Assembly: GCA_013397075.1 (NCBI GenBank)
Contig: VWZS01004485.1
Coordinates: 1,800,299-1,864,298, forward strand
Direction of reading: 5' to 3'
Source of the DNA: Rhabdornis inornatus
Taxonomy: Eukaryota > Chordata > Aves > Passeriformes > Rhabdornithidae
DNA length: 64,000 bases
This document shows, in pieces, positions 51,301 through 62,675 of this stretch. Within the stretch, counting starts at the first letter, position 1, and each line of letters opens with the position of its first letter. A program made the position numbers and the translations under genes. A model generated the notes under the pieces. That model was given only the letters and a program-made list of their open reading frames with translations. It was not told the origin of the DNA and ran no database searches.

Positions 51301-51825
51301 GCATATTGGAGAAGTAAAGCAAAGGAGGAAACAAGGCATAGGATGAATAAAGGAAGCACTGGAGAAGAAATCCAGCATATGGGCAGACCCTTAGGAGGTA
51401 CTTAATTCCTGTCAAAAGCCAAGGGGGCTGGTACCTAATTATCTCAAGGATCTTGACCTTAGAGTCTCATAAACTCTTCCTGAACTTTTTCAGAAATGGA
51501 GGCATAAAAAGTGATGCCCTACCCTGTGACAGAAGCCCCTAAGATCCTGGCCCCTGGCAACACTCCCAGCTTTAATCAGCAGAGGCCAAATTGACTTCCT
51601 ACACATGTTCTATTAGATCAATGCAAGAACAGGGAGCAACATTCAGAACTTTCAACTTCTTTTCCCTAGTTTTTAACTCTGGACTGTGCTTCCCATATTT
51701 CCTTCTGTTTTAGCTGCAGTGATATTTCACCTGGCATTACTTAAAACCCAAAGCATTTCTTCTGCAAAGAGAGGCATCCAGCTGCATGCTAAATCACCTC
51801 TTATTTCTTCTGTTTTCAGTGAAAT
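48373..51825. other. unique sequence
   Basis: A 150-codon minus frame (48333-48785) overlaps the candidate exon in another frame and has no recognisable family. A perfect plus-strand donor (CAG/GTAAGT) lies near 51101 and a perfect minus-strand donor (CAG/GTGAGTC) near 49369, neither with a convincing exon. Confidence 0.4.
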
Positions 51826-51882
51826 TTGGATGAGGTCATTTACAGAGGTTCTTTCCAATCAACATTTCTAAGATTCTGTGAT
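51826..51882 (+). mobile_element. CR1: CR1 LINE 3' scrap
   Basis: GGATGAGGTCATTTACAGAG, GTTCTTTCCAATC and AAGATTCTGTGATT reproduce the last 55 bases of a CR1 tail with its octamer. It is short because the insertion was either strongly truncated or has decayed upstream. Confidence 0.65.
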
Positions 51883-52289
51883 TACTCTGTATGTGTTCTT
51901 ATAATGTGAGATGACCCGTTCCTATTGGGGCTCCTTTCTTTTATGAATAACTGAAGACGGTAGAAGAAAACTCATCAGACTACAGAACAACTAATTCTCA
52001 TCTAATAACAGAAACTTCATGAACTCATGGAGCCCTATGCTGCCCCTCCTGGTGAATAAAATCAGTCAAGAAACAGCTGGTGTTTGCACACAGAATGTGG
52101 ATTAGTTTGAGAGCATATCCATTTCTCTTGCTCAGCACACAAAGTTTTTATTCCAATTGCACAGGAAAGTAGTAGCTGCTAATGCTCTGGGGAAAAAGTG
52201 GTGCAATCTAGTATCAGTAAGAGATTTATACATCAGATCCATTCAGATTAGGCAATCATAGACAGCAAATTAAACCTCTGTTTTAGGAA
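51883..52289. other. unique sequence
   Basis: I see nothing recognisable. Confidence 0.5.
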
Positions 52290-52345
52290 GTTGCCTCCAA
52301 CACAAGGAGCAGTAGCCTGAGGTTCAAGTCCCAGCTCTGTGAGGA
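52290..52345 (+). mobile_element. possible MIR head (tRNA-derived)
   Basis: GAGCAGTAGCCTGAGGTTCA followed by AGTCCCAGCTCTGTG resembles the 5' head of MIR, including a B-box-like GGTTCAAGTCC at 52321-52331, the internal RNA polymerase III promoter inherited from tRNA. The sequence diverges after the head, so the assignment is tentative. Confidence 0.35.
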
Positions 52346-53810
52346 AGATGCTGTTCCCCTGTCCCTACAGCTGTACCTGATGTGAGGAAACAAGCCAGAA
52401 GGCCCTGCAACAAATACACTTTGAATACAAAACCTCTTGCTTCATAACCAGATCTTGCAATGCTCTGAAAGTTTATCTGACATAGTCTCTATTCCCTCTC
52501 TCTGTTTCCTCACTTCCAACACCTTTACAGGGCTGTGATCTGCAAGACACTGAAGAAAACATACCCTTAACACTGGAAAAATGAAAGACCCGCATGTCTG
52601 GAACTCACGTGGGGGTTGATGCATATAGTAAAGAGTGCAAAACACCAGGGCTTTGAGGAGGTGGTGCAACAGTCTCCTCTGTAATACATACATACACACA
52701 AAATTAGACCCGCAAGTTCATTTTCTAGGTCAACTTCTTCTCCCTCCTCTGCTCTCACCTCCTCCCTTGAGTTTTCCTAATTGTTCTGGGAAGGAATACA
52801 TGTTTTAAAATGTATCACCAAACTTTATCTTACAAAAACATATTGTCCTGGTTATTTTATATCCCAGACTACTGTGTATGGAATGTTAGCCCCCTGTTAA
52901 TTTTGCCAGTGCAAAAATGGCCTATGCTTTCTTATGCTGTCAAGTGTTTAGTTCCTACACAGTTAATTCATTATCTTTCTTAAGCTAAGGACCATGAATC
53001 TGAGCACAAAGACTGACACAGACAAGGGAAAGAAACAAGTAGGAAAAGTATATTTTATAGGTACAATGCAAAACACTGCTACAAAAACACTGAAAAGACC
53101 TTCCCTCACAGCTCTGCAGATTGCTGGGTCCTGAATTTTATGTGACTCTACAGCACTTTGCTTAATTTACTGTACACTGCAGAACCCAGGATATAATGTG
53201 CAGTTTGAGAGCCATGTTGTCCACTGAGCTGGGCTGAATGTCCCTCATAGTGATCAGCCTAACCACAATTCCTGACCACGCACAAGATTTGCACGATGCA
53301 GTTACCAATTTAGGTGTATGTTCATCTGCTTTTCAGCTTCCCTCCTCGTGTATCATCATCCTATGACGATTTTTAAATAATCTTTGAAAAATAAAAACTC
53401 AGAGTTCTGGAAATTGCTTCTTCACTTCAGCAATATTATACAATAAACTAGACGATAGTAGCACTATCTTGGATGGGTGAAGATAAGAGCCTGTCAGCAC
53501 TTTCTTGTCAAATCCACTTCTGCAGGGATTGTGATTCATCTACAACAATTTGACATGGGAAAAAGAGGGGATGTGAAACCTCAGACCTGGAGGAAGAACC
53601 TCAAAAAAAAAAAAGCATGAATAATAGTATTTCAAGGTATATTTGAAATAAATAGTGTGGAAAGAGGGATGCACAGAAAGAAGAGGAGGTGATACTTTGA
53701 TTTACACTACTGTCATTCCATTTCCACTTATATCCTCCCTGTCCTTGCCTAAACATGGCTTTATATTGGTCCTTAAACCAATTGTATTTACATGGTTCAT
53801 TTCATTTCAG
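52346..53810. other. unique sequence
   Basis: Contains a 12-A run near 53605. No gene or repeat was recognised. Confidence 0.5.
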
Positions 53811-53985
53811 TGCTGTTTACACACAACCGTTAATTCTCAATATTCCTCTGAGGCAGGTATTACCAACTTGATTTTCTAGAAAGAGATGCAAGGCACAATT
53901 TTCCCCAGGCCACAACAGGAATTCTATGTGAGAGCCAGGAATAGAAATAAGGAGTTCCCATTCCCTGTCCTAAATCAAGGTCACA
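53811..53985 (-). mobile_element. MIR-like ancient SINE
   Basis: In plus order: TTAATTCTCAATATTCCTCT, GAGGCAGGTATTACCAA, GATTTTCTAGAAAGAGATGC, AAGGCACAATTTTCCCCAGG, CCACAACAGG, GTGAGAGCCAGGAATAGAAA and GGAGTTCCCATTCCCTGTCC. This follows the reverse complement of MIR from the ...TTAATCCTCACAAC...GAGGTAGGTA block through ...CAAGGTCACACAGC...AGAGCCAGGATT... to its tRNA-like head. It is heavily diverged, as expected for an element of amniote age. Confidence 0.6.
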
Positions 53986-56409
53986 GAACCCTCTCTGGCA
54001 CAGGCTATTTTCTCAATGTTTTATGGAGGTGACTATCCTATTATGGAACTATGTTTTATACAGACTGGGATTTCCCTGGGATGTGTACAAAGTTCAAGCC
54101 ATCTCACTGCCAGCTGAAAATACCTCTGATAAATAGGATAAGGGCCAGGACTAACAGAGTTTAACAACATACTGTTCACAGGGCATTGTTAGCAGCCTTA
54201 CAAAGTGGTGGCAAGTGTGCATTACTCATTTAAATGCCTTTTTATCTATGAAATGTTTTAATTCTCTGAATTTAAACTCCTCTCTTACTTGAAGCGCCTG
54301 TGGCTGGTAAAGGTTAAGTAGCTAAGATGGGAAGTATTTGAGGGTGGAGCACCTGTCTGTGCTGGACACAGGGTCTCTGAGTTCAGCACAAGTTTCTCAC
54401 ATTCTTGGCCTTGGACCTCTAACCCAGCATACCTGGGCATATTTCAGGTGGACTGTCACATGTGTGGTGGTCACAGGTCCATATGAACCCAGCCTAACAG
54501 AGCTGTTATGGTTAGATTAAATCTGACCTCTTTGTTACATTTTTCAAGATCAGAGTGGTGGAATCACAATTGAGACCTTATGCTACATCAACTATTCTAA
54601 ATCCCTCTGCTTCTCAGCATGACCCTTGGTTCTCAGGCCAAGTGGTTGGGAGAGGCCCACATCCATGTTGCTACTAAAGTAGCATCTTTAATAAAGGAAT
54701 CCAAGATGTGTTTCATAGTCTCAAATATCACCAAAAGGCAAAGGGCAGGAATGTGAGGTGTTGGAAGATAGAGGAAAGAGGTTTGGCTGTGGGCTGCAAG
54801 TAATCTGCCCTGATACAGTCTCATCCATACTCTCTCTTGGAACAAGTTCCTGGAGTGAAAAATCCTTCAAGCTACATCTACAAATTGTCTTGAAAGAGCT
54901 TGGGACTGGCCAAGAAAAAAAATCTAACAATTTTTCAATATGGAATTTCAGGAATTGAGTATTTGAGTATAATCATTAGTCCTCCTTTACACAGCAATAT
55001 AGATATATTCCAAATATGTGCAGCTGGTCCAAGGCCTGAAGTTACAGACCTGTTTCCATAGGGGATGAGCTCCCATCCTGCAAATAAGTGATGTGTCTAC
55101 ATTACTTCTCAGGCAACTTGTGTTGGCACAGGCTCTTTACCACATCAGACACATCTACAGAGCCTCCAGGTAGATTCACTATGTGGAGTTTGGTGCTGAC
55201 AGCACCTTACAACTTTCTGAACATTCATATTTAGCATATTTCATATTAATTACACTGAACAGCTGTCAGCATCTCCTAAAGGAAATCTCCCCAAAACGAT
55301 CTGTCAGGATTCTGAGAATCAAGGTTTGTGAAATGTCAGTTTAAGGAAAAGTGAAAACTTTCCTGTTTACTGAGAGTCAGTCTCCCAGAAAACCTGCTTT
55401 TCTGGCTTAGTGGGGATCATTTGAGTAGCTAATGGGTGCAAATTGAAGTTGGGAGAAGATTTTTATTTTCCAATGATACTCTCAGAACTCTCAAGAGCCA
55501 AGTGACTCAAAAGAATAGCTCAAACTGCCTTAATACTTGATCAGATCATTCTGTGCCATCTCTCCTGGGATTACAGATCATTAACTTCTACAGGGAGTCA
55601 GAGGAATTCCCATCAGTAATATTTCTCCTCATTGAGGTTTCCATTACATTCAGCACAACCTGCAGCTAGTCTTTCTTGAAAAATCCTGTCCTTCATGTTT
55701 ATTAATACTACAGCAAATGCTTAAAGCTGAAGGAAGCACAATCAGAAAAGTGAAACCAATAAATAGATATATTTTAATAATGAGAATATTTCTGACAGCT
55801 ACACTGGAAACATAAAAGCTTCTTTTCAAAGATCAAGAGAACTGTTCAGTGACAGTTTTCAATTCTATTGCTATTATCACTTAAATATATTTATATAACA
55901 CTTCTTTATCACCATTCTCTATGACATCTCTTACAGCTAAGATGAATGTCTATATATATATCCCTCTCAGTCAATAATTAGTTTGGAAAATCAAGCAGCT
56001 CATGTAGCTGAGCATCAAGTCATTTCTTTTTGAAAGTGCCTCATTTTATGTAATTATTATGTATAATTTAAAGCAAAAATATATTTAAAAAAATTTAAGT
56101 GTCTAAGGAACTCTGAACTTCTCCTTCAAAACATTCAGTAACCCCTAGCTATGTTCCTCCTGCCCTGCTTTTTCCATAGGTAAACTTAATTGCAGTACTT
56201 GCTAACCACAACAATGAGCTCTTCTTTATTGCCAGCTCAAAAGAGAAACCCATATCCCACTATGGCTATATGTTCAAAGGTACAGGACATAGGGCATTCA
56301 CAGTGTCCTTTAGCTCCTGGTGAATTTTAAGTAATTTGGAGTCGTGAATATCAGACTCCATTGCTGCACTACCAAAGAATGTTCTAGTGATGACACAAGC
56401 ATGACAACA
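53986..56409. other. unique sequence
   Basis: No gene recognised. Two short (TA)n runs occur near 55950 and 55885. Confidence 0.5.
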
Positions 56410-56476
56410 GGGCAGGAATGGAACTAGGTGATACTTTAAGGTCCCCTCCAAAAGAAACCATCCTATGATTCTATGA
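56410..56476 (+). mobile_element. CR1: CR1 LINE 3' scrap
   Basis: GGGCAGGAATGGAACTAGGT, GATACTTTAAGGTCCCCTCC and the terminal CCTATGATTCTATGA define the last 65 bases of a CR1 tail. The minus-strand frame of 103 codons covering it is partly antisense CR1. Confidence 0.85.
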
Positions 56477-57049
56477 CAGCAAGCACTGTGAACCATCCAG
56501 TCCAGGGCCCACCTGCTGGCAGCAGCTAAAAGAAGATATTTTGCCAAAATGTGGGGGAAAAAAGGCCACTGGTTCAAAATTATGTGGGGATTGAGGATCT
56601 CACCTTCAACAGAACTTCCTTTCTGTGTATAAAACTTTTAAAAAACAAAACAACACACCTTTATTTCAAAAAAAGTGACTTTTAGCATTGTTTTCTTAAT
56701 TGAAACTGTCTCAGGGAATCTCCCACTAGCAACCCATCTGTCACAGTGTACAGGGAGCTTGTGGGCAGGACAGTGGCAGAAAGTGAGACATAGTACTCTC
56801 ATACAAACACAAATATTTTTAACACCTGATCTTGATGCTTTTCAAAAAATACCTCAGCATTTCCCTGCCAGCTGTTGTCCAGTGCTAGTGGGTGACAGCT
56901 GGCAAGTGAACTCACTCCAAGTAAGAAAATGTTGAAAAAAACACTTTGCATTCCCTAACCAGTGGTCAAGTAACTCCTGTGTGGTTGAGGGCATAGGCCC
57001 AAAATTTCAGAAGATTCATAATACAACTTTTTTTACCTTTTACAATCTA
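56477..57049. other. unique sequence
   Basis: I recognised nothing apart from short A runs. Confidence 0.5.
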
Positions 57050-57261
57050 GCCAGACCTCACCAGCTTCCTTTTCAACTTGCCTCCTCAGGACCCTTTCCC
57101 AGACCACTGCCTTCTCATCCTACCCCTAAGTTGCTGTCTCTGCATCATCTTTCCTCATGTCTCTTTTTTCCACCTGCCCCACCTGAACCTTCCTGCTGCT
57201 GCCTCCTACCTCTCCTTAGGCTTCTTCCCTCCTCTGTCTCCTGTAATATTGATTTCTGCAG
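57050..57261 (+). repeat. pyrimidine-rich tract
   Basis: About 200 bases strongly biased to C and T on the plus strand, ending in TTGATTTCTGCAG, an acceptor-like site. Because stop codons need purines, this bias keeps plus-strand frames open and inflates the 227-codon frame at 56981-57664. Confidence 0.7.
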
Positions 57262-57622
57262 CACCCACGCTGAGTTCAAGAAACTCAGGATCCTTTACAA
57301 AATCAGAGTCTGCTTTTCTCTGATACCAGAGTTCCTCTCAATGCTTCTCACTGGTGGGGAGCAAGAAGTTCTGAAAAGTAGGATCCACTTTATACATTTT
57401 TTAATACTAGGAGGACTTCCTGACAGGGTCCCATGGCCTCATAAACTGCTATTTGCTGCTCAGAAGATCTCAGACTGGTGTTCTTTCAGTAAAATGTGTA
57501 GTTCTTTTCCCACAGTCATTGATGAAGATGGGAACTGCTGGAGAGCTGTCACTGCTTCAGCCAGAAATGTTAAAGTGCAAGGGGCCAGTGAATGCCTGAC
57601 AGAAATAAAAAGATACAGCCAG
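57262..57622 (+). other. open segment bounded by splice-like sites (candidate exon)
   Basis: After the pyrimidine tract and CTGCAG the plus frame stays open to CAG/GTAAAT at 57622/57623, 361 bases, reading STHAEFKKLRILYKIRVC near its start and VIDEDGNCWRAV near its end. This part is not pyrimidine-biased, so its openness is less trivially explained than that of the upstream half. There is no recognisable domain, and a 142-codon antisense frame overlaps it. It may be a non-coding RNA exon or chance. Confidence 0.15.
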
Positions 57623-60600
57623 GTAAATTTGCTTGGGCTTACACCCCATGTCCAGCCTGCATAAATGTAATGCCAGAGAAGAAAACCCTCCCTGCCTTGA
57701 GCATTGTGCACTAATGCACAAATCCTCTGTAACTCCAGTGATCATACTCACAGACTCTTGCCAATGGCAATGCTGCATCTCTTCTGCAGCTCCTTCTATT
57801 ACTGAGCACTTATTTAAACACCACAGTAGCCTAACAAGAATTATATGTGGAAGTAGGTTTCTCAGAGCCACTGTCAATGTTATGCATAGCAACTGGCAGC
57901 AATGTTCCAGCTGACTTACTCTGCTGATTGTCCATGAATAGGCAGCAAACTCTTTCAGAGCGTTCTGGAACCCTATACAATACACCAGTCTCTACAGATG
58001 GATCACAGAACTCAGCATGACCATGGATATAGTGTATTCTTACATCTCTCCAGTTCTGGCCCCCAAAAAATCAGAAATTAAATATGTCAGTGAAGTCAGA
58101 AGTTAGGTACACATCAGCAAGCGGCACAAATGGATCCACAGAATGAAGAGCTGGTAAGAAAGGCTCAATCACAGCATCACACCTGTGTTTTGGATCTTCC
58201 TTTGAAATAGTGTTAATCTGCTTTTATAAGATGAATACCTAGAAGATTTTGCAGAATACTTGGTGTGTTTCTGGAATGAATCCTTCTGCTTAGTTTCATC
58301 AAAAAGGCATCCTGTTTCCACACCACAAACCTACTCTGTAATGCAAAAAAAAAATCAGGATACATGGGCAGGGCTGGGAGATTATTGTCAAAAAATCATT
58401 TGGAATTTGAATGATCATTCTATCTAGCTGCATCCATTTCACCTGAGCTCATGTGGGTACATCAAGAAGCTAAAGCATGCAAGGCCTTGAGCAGGTCTGC
58501 TGTGTATCACACCTAGCTGGAGAAGTACTTTCCTGTCATCTCAAACTGCTGCTCCTTACAATAGCCAGGTCTAGATTATGACAATAGAGAGAATATTCTC
58601 AATTAAGAGCTAATTAACATACCAGAGTTTGTTCAAGAGATTAATAATACCAGTACAGGAAACTACCAGTTTTCTAATAGTTTGATAATGATAGAATTAA
58701 TAAATACAAAGGTCAAGATCTTCAGTAATGCCACTTACTGTTTGTTTTAATAATAAAGTCTTCTGCACTCCGATAATTTTTCAAAACATAGGAGATTTGG
58801 CAGTTGACGAAACAAGTGGGTTTACTTGCATCCTCACCTTGGATAGTGGAATATGTCACTATTTGAATGTTTCAGCTAAAACTGGGAAATAGTAGGAAAA
58901 AACCCTACCAACACCAGCTATTTTGCTGGAGGACTGGTTGTGATCAATGTGCTAGGAGGAAAGAAAGGAGACAGGGAAGAGAGGTAAGTATATCTTATCC
59001 CTTTAAAAAGAAATTAAATTCTGCTAGGACAGATATAAAAATAAACCTAAATCAAAAGGAAAGTAGGATTAATCAAAATAGCTGGTCAAGGTCAACAAAC
59101 AGAAAAGTCAATGGAATCTCCTCAATATCTATTTTCAATTTATAGAAGCAAAGGAGGTAAGGCAGAATAGCACTTCCATCTGAGAGTCAAAACTGTGGCT
59201 GAAATATAATTTAAGAAACATGTCAGTCAACCTGAAATCCCTTCCCAGCACTCTTAATAAGAGCAAAATGAACAGGATATTAAGAGCCAGGAGATAACTC
59301 TTCTGCGATACTGAACAAACAATTCAGCAAAGTGAGTAAGCACATACTGACATTTTAGCATGCATCTAAGTTTCAGCATCTTCAGTGAGGATCTGATCTC
59401 TGCCTGTGCACTCTCTCGATGGAGATCCATGAACATGGGCCTGTCTTACACACAATCCTTCCCTCAGTCTGTGGATGTGAATCTCTCCAGTAGCTGTGGA
59501 GCTTCTCATGGACTCAGGAGAGAGGCAGTCATGTGCCAACCCGTCAGGATTATGAACAAGACAATTCTGCACAGCACCTCCTGGCACCTGAGGGCCATGT
59601 TTTACAACCTGCTTATCCTCTTTCTGCTTCAGCTCTGTAATGCTGATGGGAACACAGCTACTTCCCTACTAGAAACCGAAAAAGTGTTCAAATGTGTTAA
59701 AGTGCAATTGTGGCAATTCAGGCTGACTTTCAAATTAAACTGCTCTGCATTCTTTGCAGTTTCGAAGTTAAGGACCACAAAACTGGACATCATTGAAAGG
59801 AAAGGTCCAGGACAAGGACGACTATCAAAATCCAGGAAATCAAGCTGACTAGCAAAGCTTCCCACAGGCACAGTGAGAGCTCCTCCACTGACCTCCTTTG
59901 CAACATACGGTGTGGTAAGATGTGCACCCTCTTCCTGCCCCACCACACTAACTCCCTGGCATCACTTGCTAGGAATGAGAAGACAGTAAAACTACTGCAC
60001 AAGGAACCAATAAAAATGGGTAAGATGATTCTGAGGTGGCACATTTCTCTCACTCACTTCTCTGACCACAGGAAAAGTCTGTATGTAACAAAATTAAAAA
60101 CTGTAAATCGAGAGTGTAAGCAATACTGCAGCTTGCCCTGTCCTTTTCAAAAGAGTCAGTTAATAACATTTTAGCACTTTGAAATATTTGCCTGTACTTT
60201 GAATTCTTCTGTTGTCTATTGCCCTATCTAGGTTTTATATTCTGAGGACCTACTTTCTCCTCTGTCACCCAGAATATAAAGTGTCATTTCAGGATATTGC
60301 ACTCTTTCCTGAGTTCAAGAACCACATGATTCTAGAAGTCACAATATTATGAGCATGCTTAGATCCATGACTTCATGCCACATGACTAAAACATCTCCTA
60401 AAAAGAAACAGTCTTACTTCTTATTCACACTTCTTTGGTTGTCAACAATGGATCTGCACCCATAAATCTGGAAATATAACCCTACGTGTCCAGAGCAAAA
60501 GGTCATGAATTCATATATGAACTATAGAACAAACAAAAATGAGAAAGAGGTACCTGAAGTGAGGCGATTTCTGTACATTTACCAGTGTAACTCATGCATG

Positions 60601-62537
60601 CTTGATGGTGGTATCAAAGGGTACTAATTGGACACATGTTGAACCAGCCCAAGATAAATAAGTTCACCTGTGCTTCTTCTCATCTCTCTGAAAATGAGCA
60701 CTATCCCACACACCCACTTTCCATTTGAGAAGTTGGTAGTTCATACACCACCACAAGAAGATAAAACATTGACTGTGACTAATGTAATGAGCCTGAAGCA
60801 CTAAAGAAAGATGAGGAAAAAAGTTCAAAATTTATGGTTTTTATTCTCTTGCTTCCTCCTAGCAGGATCTGAAAATCTTGGAAGAACTTAAGTGCAAAGA
60901 ATATCCTTTGAAAATCATGCTTACAGGCAGGAATACAAATTGGATACTAGTCCCTAGGCCACTGGCCTACCTTTGTAGAAGGGTGGCTTGCATTTAATTT
61001 CCCCTGACTAACAATTCCCTTATTTAATATTTGAAAACAAGAGAACTTAAGTTTTGAAAGTAAAAAACAAAAACATTTTCATATTAAAAAATGCAAATTA
61101 AAAAAGTTTCTGATCTGACAAACTCTTAATGCTATTTATATTACTAGTGGCATCATGACACAGCAATTAAATTATAACCCTTTCACTAATAGAACATATT
61201 TTTGCCTATTTAAAACAGAAGGGAAGAAACAAGAAACTTTAGTTCAAGAAAGCCTCAAGTAACCAGACATATAGGCAGGCCATAGTCAGAGGAAAAGCAG
61301 AAGGTATACAAACAATTTGTGTTTGACCATAACCAAGTTTGAGTTAGGGTATTATTTGAAGCAATACATGAGCTGTCATTAACTTCTACCTGATACAAGT
61401 TTAGGCAGCACTGGGTCATCTATAACCTATTCCATAAAGTCTTTTCATTTTATTTGAAATGGGAACTCACAAAGCATACCATGTTCCCTAGTTTGTGGGC
61501 TGTATAACTAAAATTTTATTTTTGCAGTTTAGCTATTTTTGGAGGATTAGTAAAGTTCAAGTATGAAGTTAATGATTTAAAGTAATTACTGACACTATTT
61601 TTTTTATATATATAACTGCCCATTTCCTACTCTATTTAGACATAGAGGAACAGTTTTAATATCATCCAGTATTTAAGGAGAGCAAGGAAAAGGAATGAAA
61701 ATGGATGGGACAAAATATGTAACTCCCTTGTAAAATCATTATGATTGACCCAATGATCCAAGAACCAAACTTTTCCCCCCAAAGACAATAAGTTATAAAA
61801 ACATGCCATCAGAATTATTTCAGCAAAATAACAAGCATCAGTTATACTCAAACATCAAGTCAGGATGTATGTGGGGGAAAATATAGTCCAACCCAACACT
61901 ATTGTTAAAAAAATTGGGATGGGGTTGCATTACACAGCCAGGAAAAAACTTCTCTGGCTAACTGCGCCACCTTATGATTTAAATTTAAATGGAAAATTAA
62001 ATGATTGTCCAGTCCATATAAGAAAACACTTAAAGATATTTCTCTACACCTAAAAATGGGATCGGCAGCTTACTTTATTCTTTTTTACAGAGAAGTGCAG
62101 GGTTGTATACCTCAGTATTGCTCATCTGGTTAAAAACCATGTCAGCAATATAAATGGAAAAAAATACATTCAGTCTCGCTGGATTGTGTTTTTGTAATAA
62201 CAGTATACACATCCAAATCAATAAAGCCAGGCAAATAGCAGAGTAGTGGTTTAGCAATCTTAGCACTGTTAGCTAAGTATACAATCAACTCTAAAACAAA
62301 TGCTTCATAATCCGTAATTCTCCTGTGTAAATCTCTACTCATATAACCCTGGGAAATAAGAAAGCATTACTTCTGATTTTTTTTTCCCCTAACATTTAAA
62401 ACATGCTGGCTGTAAGCCCTAATTTATAGCGAACGGATGGCAATTTGCACTGAAATCTCTAGCCAGACACAAAATTAAACAGCACAGATATTCAAAGGAG
62501 TTACAGCATGCATTTAAATACATTAACCACATCCTAC
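57623..62537. other. unique sequence with scattered open frames
   Basis: The largest frame is 162 codons at 59360-59848 (plus), with overlapping minus frames of 73-105 codons; none resembles a known protein. A 38-base minus segment at 58838-58875 has a strong acceptor (CTATTTCCCAGTTTTAG) and donor (AAG/GTGAGG) but is very short. A (TA)n run is at 61606-61614. I recognised no interspersed repeat across nearly 5 kb. Confidence 0.4.
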
Positions 62538-62675
62538 CTTGCATCCAAACATCAACGATAAAGTGTTGTTGGTGCATGCAACTTTGCAGTGGCAAATCAT
62601 TGGTGTAAAGCAGTCAGGATTTTTAACAATAGGGCACATTCCTTTAGTGCTGCAGTAGTGGCAGCCTACTGAAGG
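62538..62675 (-). CDS. possible cysteine-rich coding exon, unidentified gene
   Basis: On the minus strand, TTAGCTACTTGTTTTCAG precedes a 138-base segment that ends AAG/GTAGGAT (donor GT at 62536-62537). It encodes exactly 46 codons in phase 0 at both ends. Eight residues are cysteine (positions 5, 8, 14, 22, 28, 30, 34, 45), including CHYC near the start and MICHCKVAC in the middle, with one N-glycosylation sequon (NNT). This spacing would suit a disulfide-rich extracellular module. I cannot match it to a family. The frame is open a little on both sides, and cysteine codons can be frequent by chance in TGC-rich sequence, so confidence is low. Confidence 0.25.
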
